Of a DNA stretch of 64,000 nt, positions 27,129-35,434 are shown piece after piece. This stretch comes from Myxococcales bacterium. GTDB lineage: Bacteria; Myxococcota_A; UBA796; GCA-2862545. The stretch is from positions 17,778 to 81,777 of the forward strand of contig JAHQVJ010000082.1 of the NCBI GenBank assembly GCA_019634415.1. The letters run 5' to 3'. Numbering within the stretch: the stretch's first letter is position 1; the number at the start of each line of letters is the position of its first letter. The notes under the pieces are model-generated. The model was not told the DNA's origin and did not search any database. It was given only the letters and a program-made list of their open reading frames with translations. A program made the translations under genes and the position numbers.

Positions 27129-28522
27129 ACCAAGCAGCCACCGCCCGTCAGCGGTTCGTCGACGACGTCTTCGTGCCCCTGGCGCGGCACACCTTCGAGC
27201 AGCGACCCGACATCCACAGCGTGATGGTCGGCGTCGCCCAGTACTGGTGCGACGAGGCCGACGACGCCGTGCACTGCGCAGTGGAGTACTCCACTCGGCA
27301 CACCCCGCTGTTCCCCCACCTGTGCCCAGAGCGGATCTGGCCCGAGCCCGAGGTGCTGCCGCCGCGCGGCGCCGACTTCTGCCGATACTGCCCCGACGAG
27401 ACCGTGAGCATGCCCAACGGCTGGTACTCGGTGCCCTGGGACAGCAACGGCGGCGCCATCCCGACCTTCGAGGCCTACTGCCGAGAGGCCTGTCACCAGG
27501 AGATGGGCACCGACGAGGCGTACCGACCATTCGTGCTGGCGCGGCGCGACGGGATCGAGATCGTGGGTCGACCCGTGCGACCCTGGATCGATCCCCCGGT
27601 GCAGGTGGACCTGCCTCCCCCCACGGCTCGCTATGCCGAGCTGCACGAGCGAGTGGTGGCCGATCTGCGCGACGACGGGCCCCGGGCGGTGCTCGCCGAC
27701 TGGCTCACCGAGCAAGCAGACCCGCGCGGCGAGCTGATCCGGCTCCAGCTGGATCCGAGCGCCGATCCGAAGCGGCTCCGGGCGCTGCTCGACGCCCACT
27801 GGGCAGCAGCGGTGGGCCGGATCCACTCGGTGATCGCGCGCCACGGCTCGGTGGTCGAGCGCGGGTTCCTCACGGAAGCCGAGGTGTGGTTCCAAGACTC
27901 CGAGGAGCTCGGACGAGTCCTCGATGATCCGTCGTGGGCCACCGTGGAGCGGCTGCACTTCCTGGGCACCGACACCCAGCTGCTGCATCCCGCGATGCGG
28001 CAGCTACGGCGGGTGAGCGGGCTGGGGGCAGCAGCGCTGCGCGAGGCGGCTTCCAGTGCCCTACCGACCCTCGAGCAGCTCTCCGTCACCTGTGGCCTGC
28101 GCGAGGTGGTGAACGCGCTGAACCACACCAGCGCCTTCCCCCGGCTGACCCGGCTCGAGGTGCCCGCACGGAGCTCCTCGCCCTCGGATCTGGCGGCACT
28201 GGACGCCATCGCGGGCGATCGGTCGCTGTGCGTGGTGGTGGCTGGCGCTCCCATGGACGCCCTCGCTGGCTGGCTGCGGGCGCTGCCGGACGGAATGCGC
28301 CTCGGATGGACCCGCCGCGACGGGGTGGGTCGCCCTGCCGGCTGGCGCTTCGAGATGCACCACGAGGCTGGTCAGCTACAGGTCACCGGCCACCTCGACA
28401 CCATGCACGACAACGCCTCGCTGCAGCACGTCCGCGATCTGCAGCAGGCGATCGGGGGCGATGCGCGGCTGACGCTGAAGCCCTCGCGCTACTACGACCC
28501 CTCGCCCGGCGACGTTCCGTAG
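27125..28522 (+). CDS. TIGR02996-domain protein of unknown function
   Basis: This 465-residue cytoplasmic protein has a Cys-rich N-terminal part (CRYCPDETVS, YCREACHQEMG) and near residues 175-205 a repeat-companion motif, DDGPRAVLADWLTEQADPRGELIRLQ. That motif is characteristic of the TIGR02996 domain, which is expanded in myxobacteria and planctomycetes. The second half has Leu-rich, repeat-like segments (LRRVSGLGAAALREAA, LTRLEVPARSSS) as in proteins carrying that domain with leucine-rich repeats. Function is unknown. It overlaps the preceding gene by 4 nt and the convergent TetR gene by 31 nt. Confidence 0.72.
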   Translation: MNQAATARQRFVDDVFVPLARHTFEQRPDIHSVMVGVAQYWCDEADDAVHCAVEYSTRHTPLFPHLCPERIWPEPEVLPPRGADFCRYCPDETVSMPNGWYSVPWDSNGGAIPTFEAYCREACHQEMGTDEAYRPFVLARRDGIEIVGRPVRPWIDPPVQVDLPPPTARYAELHERVVADLRDDGPRAVLADWLTEQADPRGELIRLQLDPSADPKRLRALLDAHWAAAVGRIHSVIARHGSVVERGFLTEAEVWFQDSEELGRVLDDPSWATVERLHFLGTDTQLLHPAMRQLRRVSGLGAAALREAASSALPTLEQLSVTCGLREVVNALNHTSAFPRLTRLEVPARSSSPSDLAALDAIAGDRSLCVVVAGAPMDALAGWLRALPDGMRLGWTRRDGVGRPAGWRFEMHHEAGQLQVTGHLDTMHDNASLQHVRDLQQAIGGDARLTLKPSRYYDPSPGDVP

Positions 28523-29136
28523 TGGCGCACGACCCACCGAAGCGCGGCCCGTACCGCGTCGGCACACCGCTGATCCGGCGCGTCGGCGGCAATGCTCCAC
28601 CGTAGGAGCGCCCCCGCCTGGGTGAGCACGAGCTGGCGGGCCAGCCCCTCGGGATCCACCTCCGTGAGCTGACCTGCCTGAACCAGCGCGCCGATCCGCC
28701 GAGCGACCTCGGCCTCCAGTGTGTGCTGATAGGCCTGGGTGCGCGCCCGCCGCTCCACGTCCAGCAAGTCGTCCGCCAGCGTAGCGAGGTGGTGCGCCGC
28801 CTCCACGTGGCTCACGATCCCCTCCGCAGCCCCCGCCAAGCCCTCGATCACGGCCTGCAGCCCCTCGTGTGCTGCGTCGGCGTCCTCGAAGGCGTCGCGG
28901 GCCTGCTGCAGCCCCAGATCGAACAGGGCCAGCATCAGCGCTCGCTTGGAGCCGAAGCGGCGCTGCACCGCCGCCGCCGACAGTCCACAGGCCTGCCCCA
29001 CGGCGGCGAGGGTCAAGGCGTGGGGCCCCCGCTCGCCGATCACGCGCGCAGCGGCCTGCAGCACGTCCTCGTCGGGAATGCGCTTGGGTCGTCCAGCCAG
29101 GGGGAGCCTCCCAGAGCGAGATAACACAACATTCAT
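28492..29136 (-). CDS. TetR-family transcriptional repressor
   Basis: This 214-residue regulator has a standard TetR N-terminal DNA-binding domain (VLQAAARVIGERGPHALTLAAVGQACGLSAAAVQRRFGSK split over residues 26-66) and an all-helical ligand domain. It diverges from the DHFR-like gene, and a 26-bp near-palindrome (29127-29152) covers its own start codon, which suggests autorepression and control of its neighbour. The start at 29136 (MNVVLSRSG) gives a short extra arm; Met-less shorter forms are not obvious. The ligand is unknown. Confidence 0.88.
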   Translation of the reverse strand: MNVVLSRSGRLPLAGRPKRIPDEDVLQAAARVIGERGPHALTLAAVGQACGLSAAAVQRRFGSKRALMLALFDLGLQQARDAFEDADAAHEGLQAVIEGLAGAAEGIVSHVEAAHHLATLADDLLDVERRARTQAYQHTLEAEVARRIGALVQAGQLTEVDPEGLARQLVLTQAGALLRWSIAADAPDQRCADAVRAALRWVVRHYGTSPGEGS

Positions 29137-29152
29137 TGCGCAATCATTGTTG
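29127..29152. promoter_or_regulatory. TetR-type operator palindrome
   Basis: A 26-bp near-palindrome, centred between 29139 and 29140, has arms CAACATTCATTGC and GCAATCATTGTTG with two mismatched positions per arm and a perfect core ATTGCGCAAT. It overlaps the tetR ATG and lies 28 nt before the divergent DHFR-like start. It is the obvious binding site for the TetR protein. Confidence 0.72.
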
Positions 29153-29179
29153 CGTATTAGGAGAACACAAGGAGGGACC

Positions 29180-29743
29180 ATGGCTGCATCGTCTCGTGTC
29201 CGTGTGTACCTGGCGTGCTCGATGGACGGCTTCATCGCTGGCCCCGACGACGATCTGTCTTGGCTGAACGAGGCCGGCAGCCAGGTCGACGAAGCCACCA
29301 CCGACCCCGGCGCGGTGACCTTCGAGGCCTTCATGGCGCAGATCGGCGCCATGCTCATGGGCCGCCACACCTACGACGTGGTGGCCGGAATGGGTGCCTG
29401 GCCCTACGGGGACGTGCCCGTGCTGGTACCCACCAGCCGTCCCCTCGAGCCCGTGGTTCCCACGGTGCGCGCGGTGCAGGGGCCCATCGAGTCGCTGGTG
29501 GATCAGGCCAAGGAGGCCGCCGGGGAGCACGACGTCTACCTCGACGGCGGAGCCCTCGTGCGCAGTGGCCTCGACGCCGGGTTGGTGGACGAGATGGTGC
29601 TCACCCTGGTGCCGATGCTCGTCGCCGGGGGCGTGTCGCTGTTCGACGGCCTGCAGACGAGGCGAGCCATGTCGTTCACCCGACACGCCCAGTACGGGCC
29701 CATGGTGCAGCTGACGCTGCAGGCGCGGAGCGGAAACCTGTAG
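29180..29743 (+). CDS. Dihydrofolate reductase/RibD-C-like family protein
   Basis: This 187-residue protein belongs to the DHFR-like (RibD C-terminal) family: VRVYLACSMDGFIAGPDDDLSWL at the N-terminus, then AMLMGRHTYDVVAGMG, a pyrophosphate-like segment VYLDGGALVRSGLDAGLVDE and LVPMLVAGGVSLFDGL. Family members often annotated as dihydrofolate reductases are NADPH-dependent reductases of unknown substrate. The ATG has GGAGGG upstream. It is probably controlled by the divergent TetR protein. Its stop codon TAG forms part of a TAGCAT -10-like element for the next gene. Confidence 0.85.
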   Translation: MAASSRVRVYLACSMDGFIAGPDDDLSWLNEAGSQVDEATTDPGAVTFEAFMAQIGAMLMGRHTYDVVAGMGAWPYGDVPVLVPTSRPLEPVVPTVRAVQGPIESLVDQAKEAAGEHDVYLDGGALVRSGLDAGLVDEMVLTLVPMLVAGGVSLFDGLQTRRAMSFTRHAQYGPMVQLTLQARSGNL

Positions 29744-29833
29744 CATCGCGGGATGGCGCCCTTGGTCATCATTTCGGCGCCCCCTGCCAGCAGGCCACGC
29801 CGCCTCCGCTCGTAGTCTGCTGGTGGAGGGAAC

Positions 29834-30652
29834 GTGGGTCTCGTCCTCTCGCTGATCTCGGGCCTCGCGCTGGCGCAGGTCAACAACGAGAACATGGCGG
29901 CGGCCGTGCACGAGGAGGGTTTCGGCGCCCACCTGGGCGGCGGAGGCTCGCTCGCCTCGGGCAACCTGTCGTCGGTGAGCCTGCAAGGTGAGCTGGCCGC
30001 TCAGCATCGCTCGAACTTCCCGGCTCGCCCGGGGGACGGGCTGCCTTGGGTGCGATCCCGTGGGCTGTTCAGCGCCTCGGGCTCCCTGATGAGCTTCGCG
30101 GGCACCACGTTCGTCGACCGTCGGCTGGTCCACGCCGGACACACGCAGATGCTGTCGCGTCGGCTCGGACTCGAAGCCGGCGTGCAGTACCAGAACAACC
30201 TGCTGCTGCTGCTCGATGCACGCCTGACGGCGGCCGTGGCCACGCGCCTCGTCGTGGTTCATCAGCCACGATGGGGTCTGTCCGTCGGACTCGGAGCCCT
30301 GCTCGAGCACGAGGTCCGCGGTGTGGATCCCGAGGGTCGGGACGCCCGGCTCGTCACCAACCCGCGCGCGGTGGGGCGGATCAGCTGGCGGCTGGGCATC
30401 ATCGAGGACGGCCTGACCTGGACGCACACCCTGTACGCGGAGCCTCGCCTGGATCGGTGGGCAGACCAGCTGCTCGTCGACTACCACACCCTCGAGGCCC
30501 ACGTGAACGAGGTGGTGTCGATGACCGCGGATCTCCAGCTGCGCTACGACAGCCAGCCGCCCGCGGAGCTCGCTCGCCTCGACACCCGCCTGAGCTGGGG
30601 GCTCCGGTTTCGCTGGGCCCTGCGACCCAGCACCGAGCAGCCACACCATTGA
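29834..30652 (+). CDS. Outer-membrane protein, DUF481-like
   Basis: This 272-residue exported protein begins at a GTG with GGTGGAGGG upstream and a signal peptide MGLVLSLISGLALAQ. The mature part is built of beta-barrel strands (FGAHLGGGGSLASGNLSSVSLQG, SMTADLQLRYDSQPPAE, RLDTRLSWGLRFRWAL). The pattern SGNLSSVSLQGEL followed by DxxLVxYHTLEAHVNEV resembles DUF481 barrels. It ends in an aromatic-type strand. Putative -10 boxes TAGCAT (29741) and TAGTCT (29815) precede it. Function unknown. Confidence 0.7.
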   Translation: MGLVLSLISGLALAQVNNENMAAAVHEEGFGAHLGGGGSLASGNLSSVSLQGELAAQHRSNFPARPGDGLPWVRSRGLFSASGSLMSFAGTTFVDRRLVHAGHTQMLSRRLGLEAGVQYQNNLLLLLDARLTAAVATRLVVVHQPRWGLSVGLGALLEHEVRGVDPEGRDARLVTNPRAVGRISWRLGIIEDGLTWTHTLYAEPRLDRWADQLLVDYHTLEAHVNEVVSMTADLQLRYDSQPPAELARLDTRLSWGLRFRWALRPSTEQPHH

Positions 30653-30659
30653 GGCTGCG

Positions 30660-32678
30660 TCACCGCGAAGCCTCGTCTCGGCGACGCCGACCCCACAGCG
30701 ACCCACCCGCCATCGACACCAGCAGCAGCCCACCGAGCCAGGTCGCCGGCTCCGGAGCGGCCCCGCCGCCGAAGGTGGGTCCGCCGTAGGCCTTGGGCGA
30801 CACCCCCGCTGGTGGCGGCGTGGCCACGTCCGCGGTCTTGGTGTCCTGTGCGCTCGGCAGCGGCGCATCGGGGGCCACCGCCACGAAGCTCGTCCACTGC
30901 GTGACCAATCCGTACTCGAGCCCCAGCGTGGTCACCTGGTCCTGCAGCGTCTGGCGTGCGGTGGCGGTGGCAGTGGGGTCCAGCAGATCGATCATGCGGT
31001 CCTCCACCTGGCTACGGGCCCACAGGTTGGGCAGCGCGGTGTGGGCCGCCGCCTCCTTCGGCAGCGTCACCTTCAGCGGCAGGGTGGCCGCACGGCCCGC
31101 GATCCGCCCGCGCACCGTCACCTCGTGCACGCCTGGCGCATCGAAGCGCGCCATCACGCGCAGCGGCTCGCCCGCGAACAGATCGGGGAGCACCGTGGGG
31201 GTGGTGTCCCGCACGGCCGCGGTACCCCAGTCGATGGAGACGTCGGTGAGCACGGCCGCCTCGAGACGCTCGGCGAGCTGCGCCGCGGCCTCGGTGGCCT
31301 CCTGTGCGTCGAGCCCGCCTCCTCGGCCGCCACGGCCCACGGTGCCCACGATCCGGGCCACGCCTCGCCCTTCGCGCGCCATCTCCTCCACGAGGTAGCG
31401 GTTGACGGCATTGCCGATGCCGAAGGCGAAGATCCGGGCCTCTCCCCGCTGCGAGCGAAGCTCCCCCAGCACGTGGGCCTCGTTGCCGATGTAGCCGTCC
31501 GACAGGAACACCACGATCCGCAGCCGCCCGTCCTGCACCGGGGGTTTCAGTGCGGTGCGGATCCCGGCCGAGACGTCCGTGCCTCCCCTGCCGCCCAGAC
31601 CGTCGACCCACGCCAGGGCGCTGCGCACGGTCTCCGCGTTCACCGGCTCTCCCCGGGAGCTCCACTCGCTCGCGGCGGTGTCGAAGCGCACCATGCGCAG
31701 CATGTCCGAGGGCCGCAGATCGGCGATGGCCTCGCGCATGAAGTGCTTGCTGGCCTCCATCGGGATCCCCGACATGCTGCAGCTGGTGTCCAGCACGAAC
31801 ACCATCTCCCGAGGCGTGAGGTTCTCTGCCTGGACCGCCGCGGGCGGCTCCACCAGCAGCGAGACGATGCCGCGCCCCGCATCGGCGTAGGTCGTGACGC
31901 CGACGGCCACGTCGTCCGAGGCGAGCCGGTAGTCCAGGCGCAGGTCCTTGTTGTCGAGCACGCGGCCCCCGGCCAGGGTGACCGTGCGCCTGGCTCCCGA
32001 CCCCTTCACCGACAGCTCGTGCGACGGGCTGTCCACGGACTGGATGGGCACGCCGCCGTCCATGTGCACCACCACCGACACCCGGTCGCGGTCGATGTGG
32101 TCGGGGTTGGGCAGCCGATCGGTGGACTTCACCGTCCAGGTGCCCAGCGGATCGGGAGAGGCGGCGGCGTCCGACGGCACGTAGCGCGGGCCCACCACCA
32201 GCGGCAGCTGCCATCGATACTCGCCGTCGCGACGAGGCACGGCGTGGGCGTAGGTCAGGGTCACGCTGACCTTCTCTCCCGGTCCCAGGTTGGCCACCTG
32301 CTGCTGGAACACGTTGGGTCGCTCCTGATCGAGCAGTGCGGCCTTCTTGCCCTCGGCCTTGGCCGTCTCGAAGATCTGCGTGGCCTTCGCTCGCTTCTCG
32401 ATGCGCGCCTCGATCTCGGCCGACGGCGTCTTCAGCGTCATGGCGGTGACAGCCGCGTCCTCGGGCAGCGGAAACACGTAGCGCGCGTGCATGGGCTGCC
32501 CGGTCTCGTTGGCGAAGGTCTGGGTGAGCTTCACGGTGGCCAGATCCCCGTCGAGGTGGGCCACCACGTCGGTCTTCAGGGCGGGCAGCGCGACGGGCCG
32601 CCCCTCCACCTCCCCCTCGAGGGAGCCGGCGGGGATCACCGTGGCCAAGGCGGTGCAGAACAGCGCAGACAGCAGCAT
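30660..32678 (-). CDS. VIT-VWA domain protein with PEP-CTERM sorting tail
   Basis: This 672-residue exported protein has a signal peptide (LLSALFCTALATVIPAG), an inter-alpha-trypsin-inhibitor (VIT) domain up to about 150 (KLTQTFANETGQPMHARYVF, PNVFQQQVANLGPGEKVSVT) and a von Willebrand A domain with an intact metal site, Asp297-x-Ser299-x-Ser301 in FVLDTSCSMSG. The last 31 residues are a classic PEP-CTERM signal: PEP at 642-644, a hydrophobic helix and the basic tail RRRR. The exosortase gene lies just upstream on the same strand, so this is its likely dedicated substrate, processed and anchored or released at the outer surface. A hairpin-rich tandem repeat separates the two genes. Confidence 0.9.
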   Translation of the reverse strand: MLLSALFCTALATVIPAGSLEGEVEGRPVALPALKTDVVAHLDGDLATVKLTQTFANETGQPMHARYVFPLPEDAAVTAMTLKTPSAEIEARIEKRAKATQIFETAKAEGKKAALLDQERPNVFQQQVANLGPGEKVSVTLTYAHAVPRRDGEYRWQLPLVVGPRYVPSDAAASPDPLGTWTVKSTDRLPNPDHIDRDRVSVVVHMDGGVPIQSVDSPSHELSVKGSGARRTVTLAGGRVLDNKDLRLDYRLASDDVAVGVTTYADAGRGIVSLLVEPPAAVQAENLTPREMVFVLDTSCSMSGIPMEASKHFMREAIADLRPSDMLRMVRFDTAASEWSSRGEPVNAETVRSALAWVDGLGGRGGTDVSAGIRTALKPPVQDGRLRIVVFLSDGYIGNEAHVLGELRSQRGEARIFAFGIGNAVNRYLVEEMAREGRGVARIVGTVGRGGRGGGLDAQEATEAAAQLAERLEAAVLTDVSIDWGTAAVRDTTPTVLPDLFAGEPLRVMARFDAPGVHEVTVRGRIAGRAATLPLKVTLPKEAAAHTALPNLWARSQVEDRMIDLLDPTATATARQTLQDQVTTLGLEYGLVTQWTSFVAVAPDAPLPSAQDTKTADVATPPPAGVSPKAYGGPTFGGGAAPEPATWLGGLLLVSMAGGSLWGRRRRDEASR

Positions 32679-32703
32679 GTCGGACTCCGGTGTGGTTCAT
32701 GCC

Positions 32704-32920
32704 AAGGGCTTCGTGCGAGCTGCGATCCCCTCGGACGTGCGCCGATCAGGGTTCGAAGAACCCCGGTGCGCGTTCGGGGGGTTCGCGGGGCGCACATACG
32801 AAGCCCGGCAACAGGAAGGGCTTCGTGCGAGCCGCGATCCCCTCGGACGTGCGCCGATCAGGGTTCGAAGAACCCCGGTGCGCGTTCGGGGGGTTCGCGG
32901 GGCGCACATGCGAAGCCCGC
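32704..32920. repeat. Tandem pair of a 105-bp intergenic hairpin element
   Basis: Two copies (32704-32808 and 32816-32920) with a period of 112 bp differ at only two or so positions. Each unit has terminal inverted repeats (GGGCTTCGT at one end, ACGAAGCCC at the other) and a central hairpin GGGTTC-gaa-GAACCC. A diverged third copy is at 61261-61305. The elements fill the space between the exosortase gene and its substrate gene; the second copy ends exactly at the exosortase stop codon. They look like REP/MITE-type intergenic elements. Confidence 0.85.
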
Positions 32921-34744
32921 TCATAGGGAGGACGCCTCCAGCGACGCGAACAGGTGGTGATCGAGGGCCTCGCACCGCCCGGGCTCGACCTGACAGGCCT
33001 CCCACGGGGTGACGCGCTCCACGAGCATCCAGGGCACGCCGGGCTCGGCGAGCCAGCGCCAGACCACCTCCGACGCGGAGTCGGCGGTGGTACCCGCAGC
33101 TGACAGGAACGTGGTCTGGACGCGCCAGGCGTGACCATCGGGGTCCACGCTGCGCCACACCACGGTGGGCTCGGGAGCGCCAGGCTGCAGCCCGAGGCGC
33201 TCCACCGTGTGGCCAGCCCCCTGCAAGCACGCGCGTGGCGAGTGCAGGTGCCGTACGGGGGCGGTGGTGGACACCAGCAGCACCGTGTGGCCAGCGCCGG
33301 TGTCGTAGCGCACCCGCTGCAGCTCGCCGCCGTACTGCTTGAAGTAGCGCTGCTCCTGCTCGGTGGGCTCGCCGGGCTGCCCGAGCCAGGGCCCGAGGAC
33401 CGCCGGTAGCTGCGCCGTCCGCGGATCAGCGCTCACGTCGAGGGGGCGATGGGGGGCCTGCACCACCCACAGGGCGGCGGCGCTGAAGGCGAGGCCCATC
33501 AGGCGCCACCAGCGATGGTCCAGGGAGGCAGCGACATGCCGCGCCGACTCGGGCACGCGCTCCGGCAGGCGGCGCGCCACCCACAGCGGCAGCGCGGCAC
33601 CGGCCGCCAGAGCCACCAGCCCCACCACGGTGTGAGCCGGCTCCAGCAGCCACTGCTCCGTGGGACCCAGCGCCAGGATCACGATGCGCAGCGTGTTCGT
33701 GAGCCACGCCCCCGCGAGCACCGCGGCCGCTCCCAGCAGCCAGGCGCTGCGGTCCAGCCGACGGCGACAGGCGATGGCCAGCGCGAGGGTTCCCAGCAGC
33801 ACCAGGCCCGAGGCCCCGCTGCACGGCAGCGCGACGGACAGCGGCCCGTCGGGCAACAGCAGCACCGTGCCCTCGCGCCGTAGCTCCGGCCACACGCCCC
33901 GCAGCACGCTGGCCGCCGTCACGGTGGAGGCCACCCTGAGCGGCCAAGACGCCAGCTGCTGCAGCGCGTGCTGCACGGGCAGCGCCATGGCGAACAGCCC
34001 GGCCAGGGCCCACGGTGCGACGGGCCAAGGCCGCCGCGAGGTGCGCAGCAGGAGCGCCAGCGCCCCCACGTCGGCCACCAACGCCAGCGCCGCGATGTGG
34101 TCCACGTCCAGCACGCGGCCCAGCAGCCGCACGGCCGCCGCCCCCAGCCACAGCCACAGGGCCCGCCGCAGCGCGGTGTCGTCTCGCTCGGCAGGACCCG
34201 ACGTCACACAGCGCACGAGCACACCGAGGCACAGCAGCGCTACCCAGGCACCGTCGCTGTCGTAGGCCGGATCCGTCCAGGTGCGCACCAGCCAGCGCAC
34301 GGGCTCCACGGCGAGCACGACGAGTCCGGGGAGCCAGGTCCAGTGGGTGGTGGAGCGCTGCATCGGCGGCAAGGGAACCCCTCGATCGACGAGGTCAGCT
34401 GCAGCATGGGTGCGGATCGCGGGGCGGACCTGTGCACAGACCGTGCAGCACCCACCCGGTTCCCGCTGGTCGTCTCGAGGGGCTGACCTGCGCACGACTC
34501 GGCGCTCCGCGCACTGCCCGCAGTGCCGCACGGTCTTCGGCTCCGTCGGCTCAAGGAACTCCCATCGCTTCGGGCACGGAGACACGAACGCCAGAGGTCC
34601 GTCGTCTCTGCCGACCCTTCGAACCGGGGAGCACCCCTCGACCTCCAGCCGCTCCACCTGGGCCAACCAGCCCGGCGTTACCTGGCTCGCGAGCAGATCC
34701 AGCCGTCGTCTGGCGGGGTCGAGGACCTGTGGCGACGTGGGCAC
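32921..34744 (-). CDS. Exosortase fused to EpsI-like domain, with N-terminal Cys-rich domain
   Basis: This protein removes PEP-CTERM tails in the membrane. The core has many membrane helices and the complete exosortase triad: Cys308 (ALPCSGASG), Arg353 (LTNTLRIV) and His371 (LEPAHTVVG), counted from the GTG at 34744. The C-terminal 150 residues are an EpsI/DUF3485-like domain with RHLHSPRACLQGAGH. An in-frame N-terminal extension (about 50-110) contains CPKRWEFLEPTEPKTVRHCGQC and later GGCCTVC, a Cys-rich motif seen as a separate domain in myxobacterial proteins. The ATG at 34363 (MQRSTTH) would omit it, giving 480 residues. The substrate gene is downstream. Function confident; start uncertain. 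Confidence 0.85.
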   Translation of the reverse strand: MPTSPQVLDPARRRLDLLASQVTPGWLAQVERLEVEGCSPVRRVGRDDGPLAFVSPCPKRWEFLEPTEPKTVRHCGQCAERRVVRRSAPRDDQREPGGCCTVCAQVRPAIRTHAAADLVDRGVPLPPMQRSTTHWTWLPGLVVLAVEPVRWLVRTWTDPAYDSDGAWVALLCLGVLVRCVTSGPAERDDTALRRALWLWLGAAAVRLLGRVLDVDHIAALALVADVGALALLLRTSRRPWPVAPWALAGLFAMALPVQHALQQLASWPLRVASTVTAASVLRGVWPELRREGTVLLLPDGPLSVALPCSGASGLVLLGTLALAIACRRRLDRSAWLLGAAAVLAGAWLTNTLRIVILALGPTEQWLLEPAHTVVGLVALAAGAALPLWVARRLPERVPESARHVAASLDHRWWRLMGLAFSAAALWVVQAPHRPLDVSADPRTAQLPAVLGPWLGQPGEPTEQEQRYFKQYGGELQRVRYDTGAGHTVLLVSTTAPVRHLHSPRACLQGAGHTVERLGLQPGAPEPTVVWRSVDPDGHAWRVQTTFLSAAGTTADSASEVVWRWLAEPGVPWMLVERVTPWEACQVEPGRCEALDHHLFASLEASSL

Positions 34745-34823
34745 CTCCGCAGTCCTGCCCGCGACCAGCGCGGAGTCCCGTGCATCGCCATCGTGTAAGA
34801 CTGCGCCGACGCCGGGAGACGTG

Positions 34824-35402
34824 ATGACGCGAGGAGAGCTGGGGGCGAGCCTGAACCTCGAGATCCACATGATCGACCCCGCGCGTCCCAACCGGCCCGG
34901 CACCCCGATGACCCCCACGATGATCACCGTGCACAACACGTCGAACACCCATCCCGGGGCCGACGCCGCCGCCCACGGCCGCTTCCTCGCCAACCGCGGC
35001 CACTACACCCATCGCGGCAAGGAACACTGGGTGTCGTGGCACTACACCGTCGACGACCAGCGGATCGTAAAGAGCCTGCCGCTCAACGAGGTGGGCTGGC
35101 ACGCGGGCTCGCGTGACGGCAACGCCCAGAGCATCGGTGTGGAGATCTGCATGAACGAAGGCATCGACCAGGCAGCGGCCTTCGACCGCACCGCCCGGCT
35201 GGTGGCGGTGCTCCGCTACGACCTGAGCTTGTCCATCGACAAGGTGGTGACCCACCACCACTGGACCGGGAAGCGGTGCCCCGTGCTGATGCTCGACGAC
35301 GGAGAGCCAGGTGCCCGCTGGCAAGCCTTCCTCGACGAGGTCACCCGCATCCACGACGCCCTGGTGGCCGACGATCAGCCGGAGCGCGACCTGAACGCCT
35401 AA
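34824..35402 (+). CDS. N-acetylmuramoyl-L-alanine amidase (amidase_2/PGRP fold)
   Basis: This 192-residue hydrolase cuts the amide bond between muramic acid and the stem peptide. It contains MITVHNTSNTHPGADAAAHG (first zinc His), SWHYTVDDQRI, AQSIGVEICMNE and VVTHHHWTGKRCP (second zinc His and a Cys ligand). These are features of the CwlA/XlyA and endolysin branch of the amidase_2 family. There is no signal peptide, so export or a lysis role is unclear. The ATG at 34824 has GGGAGA upstream. No phage genes are near, so it is not evidence for a prophage. Confidence 0.9.
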   Translation: MTRGELGASLNLEIHMIDPARPNRPGTPMTPTMITVHNTSNTHPGADAAAHGRFLANRGHYTHRGKEHWVSWHYTVDDQRIVKSLPLNEVGWHAGSRDGNAQSIGVEICMNEGIDQAAAFDRTARLVAVLRYDLSLSIDKVVTHHHWTGKRCPVLMLDDGEPGARWQAFLDEVTRIHDALVADDQPERDLNA

Positions 35403-35434
35403 CAAATGGCTGCAGGGGACCGCCGCGGTTCGAT

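Noticed and set aside
32748..32765. tRNA-like T-arm (GGGTTCGAA...CCC) in the repeat element
   Set aside because: No acceptor, D or anticodon arms can be folded around it; it is the central hairpin of the repeated element.
34824..35402. Amidase as sign of a prophage
   Set aside because: No holin, capsid, integrase or tail genes are near; composition matches its neighbours.
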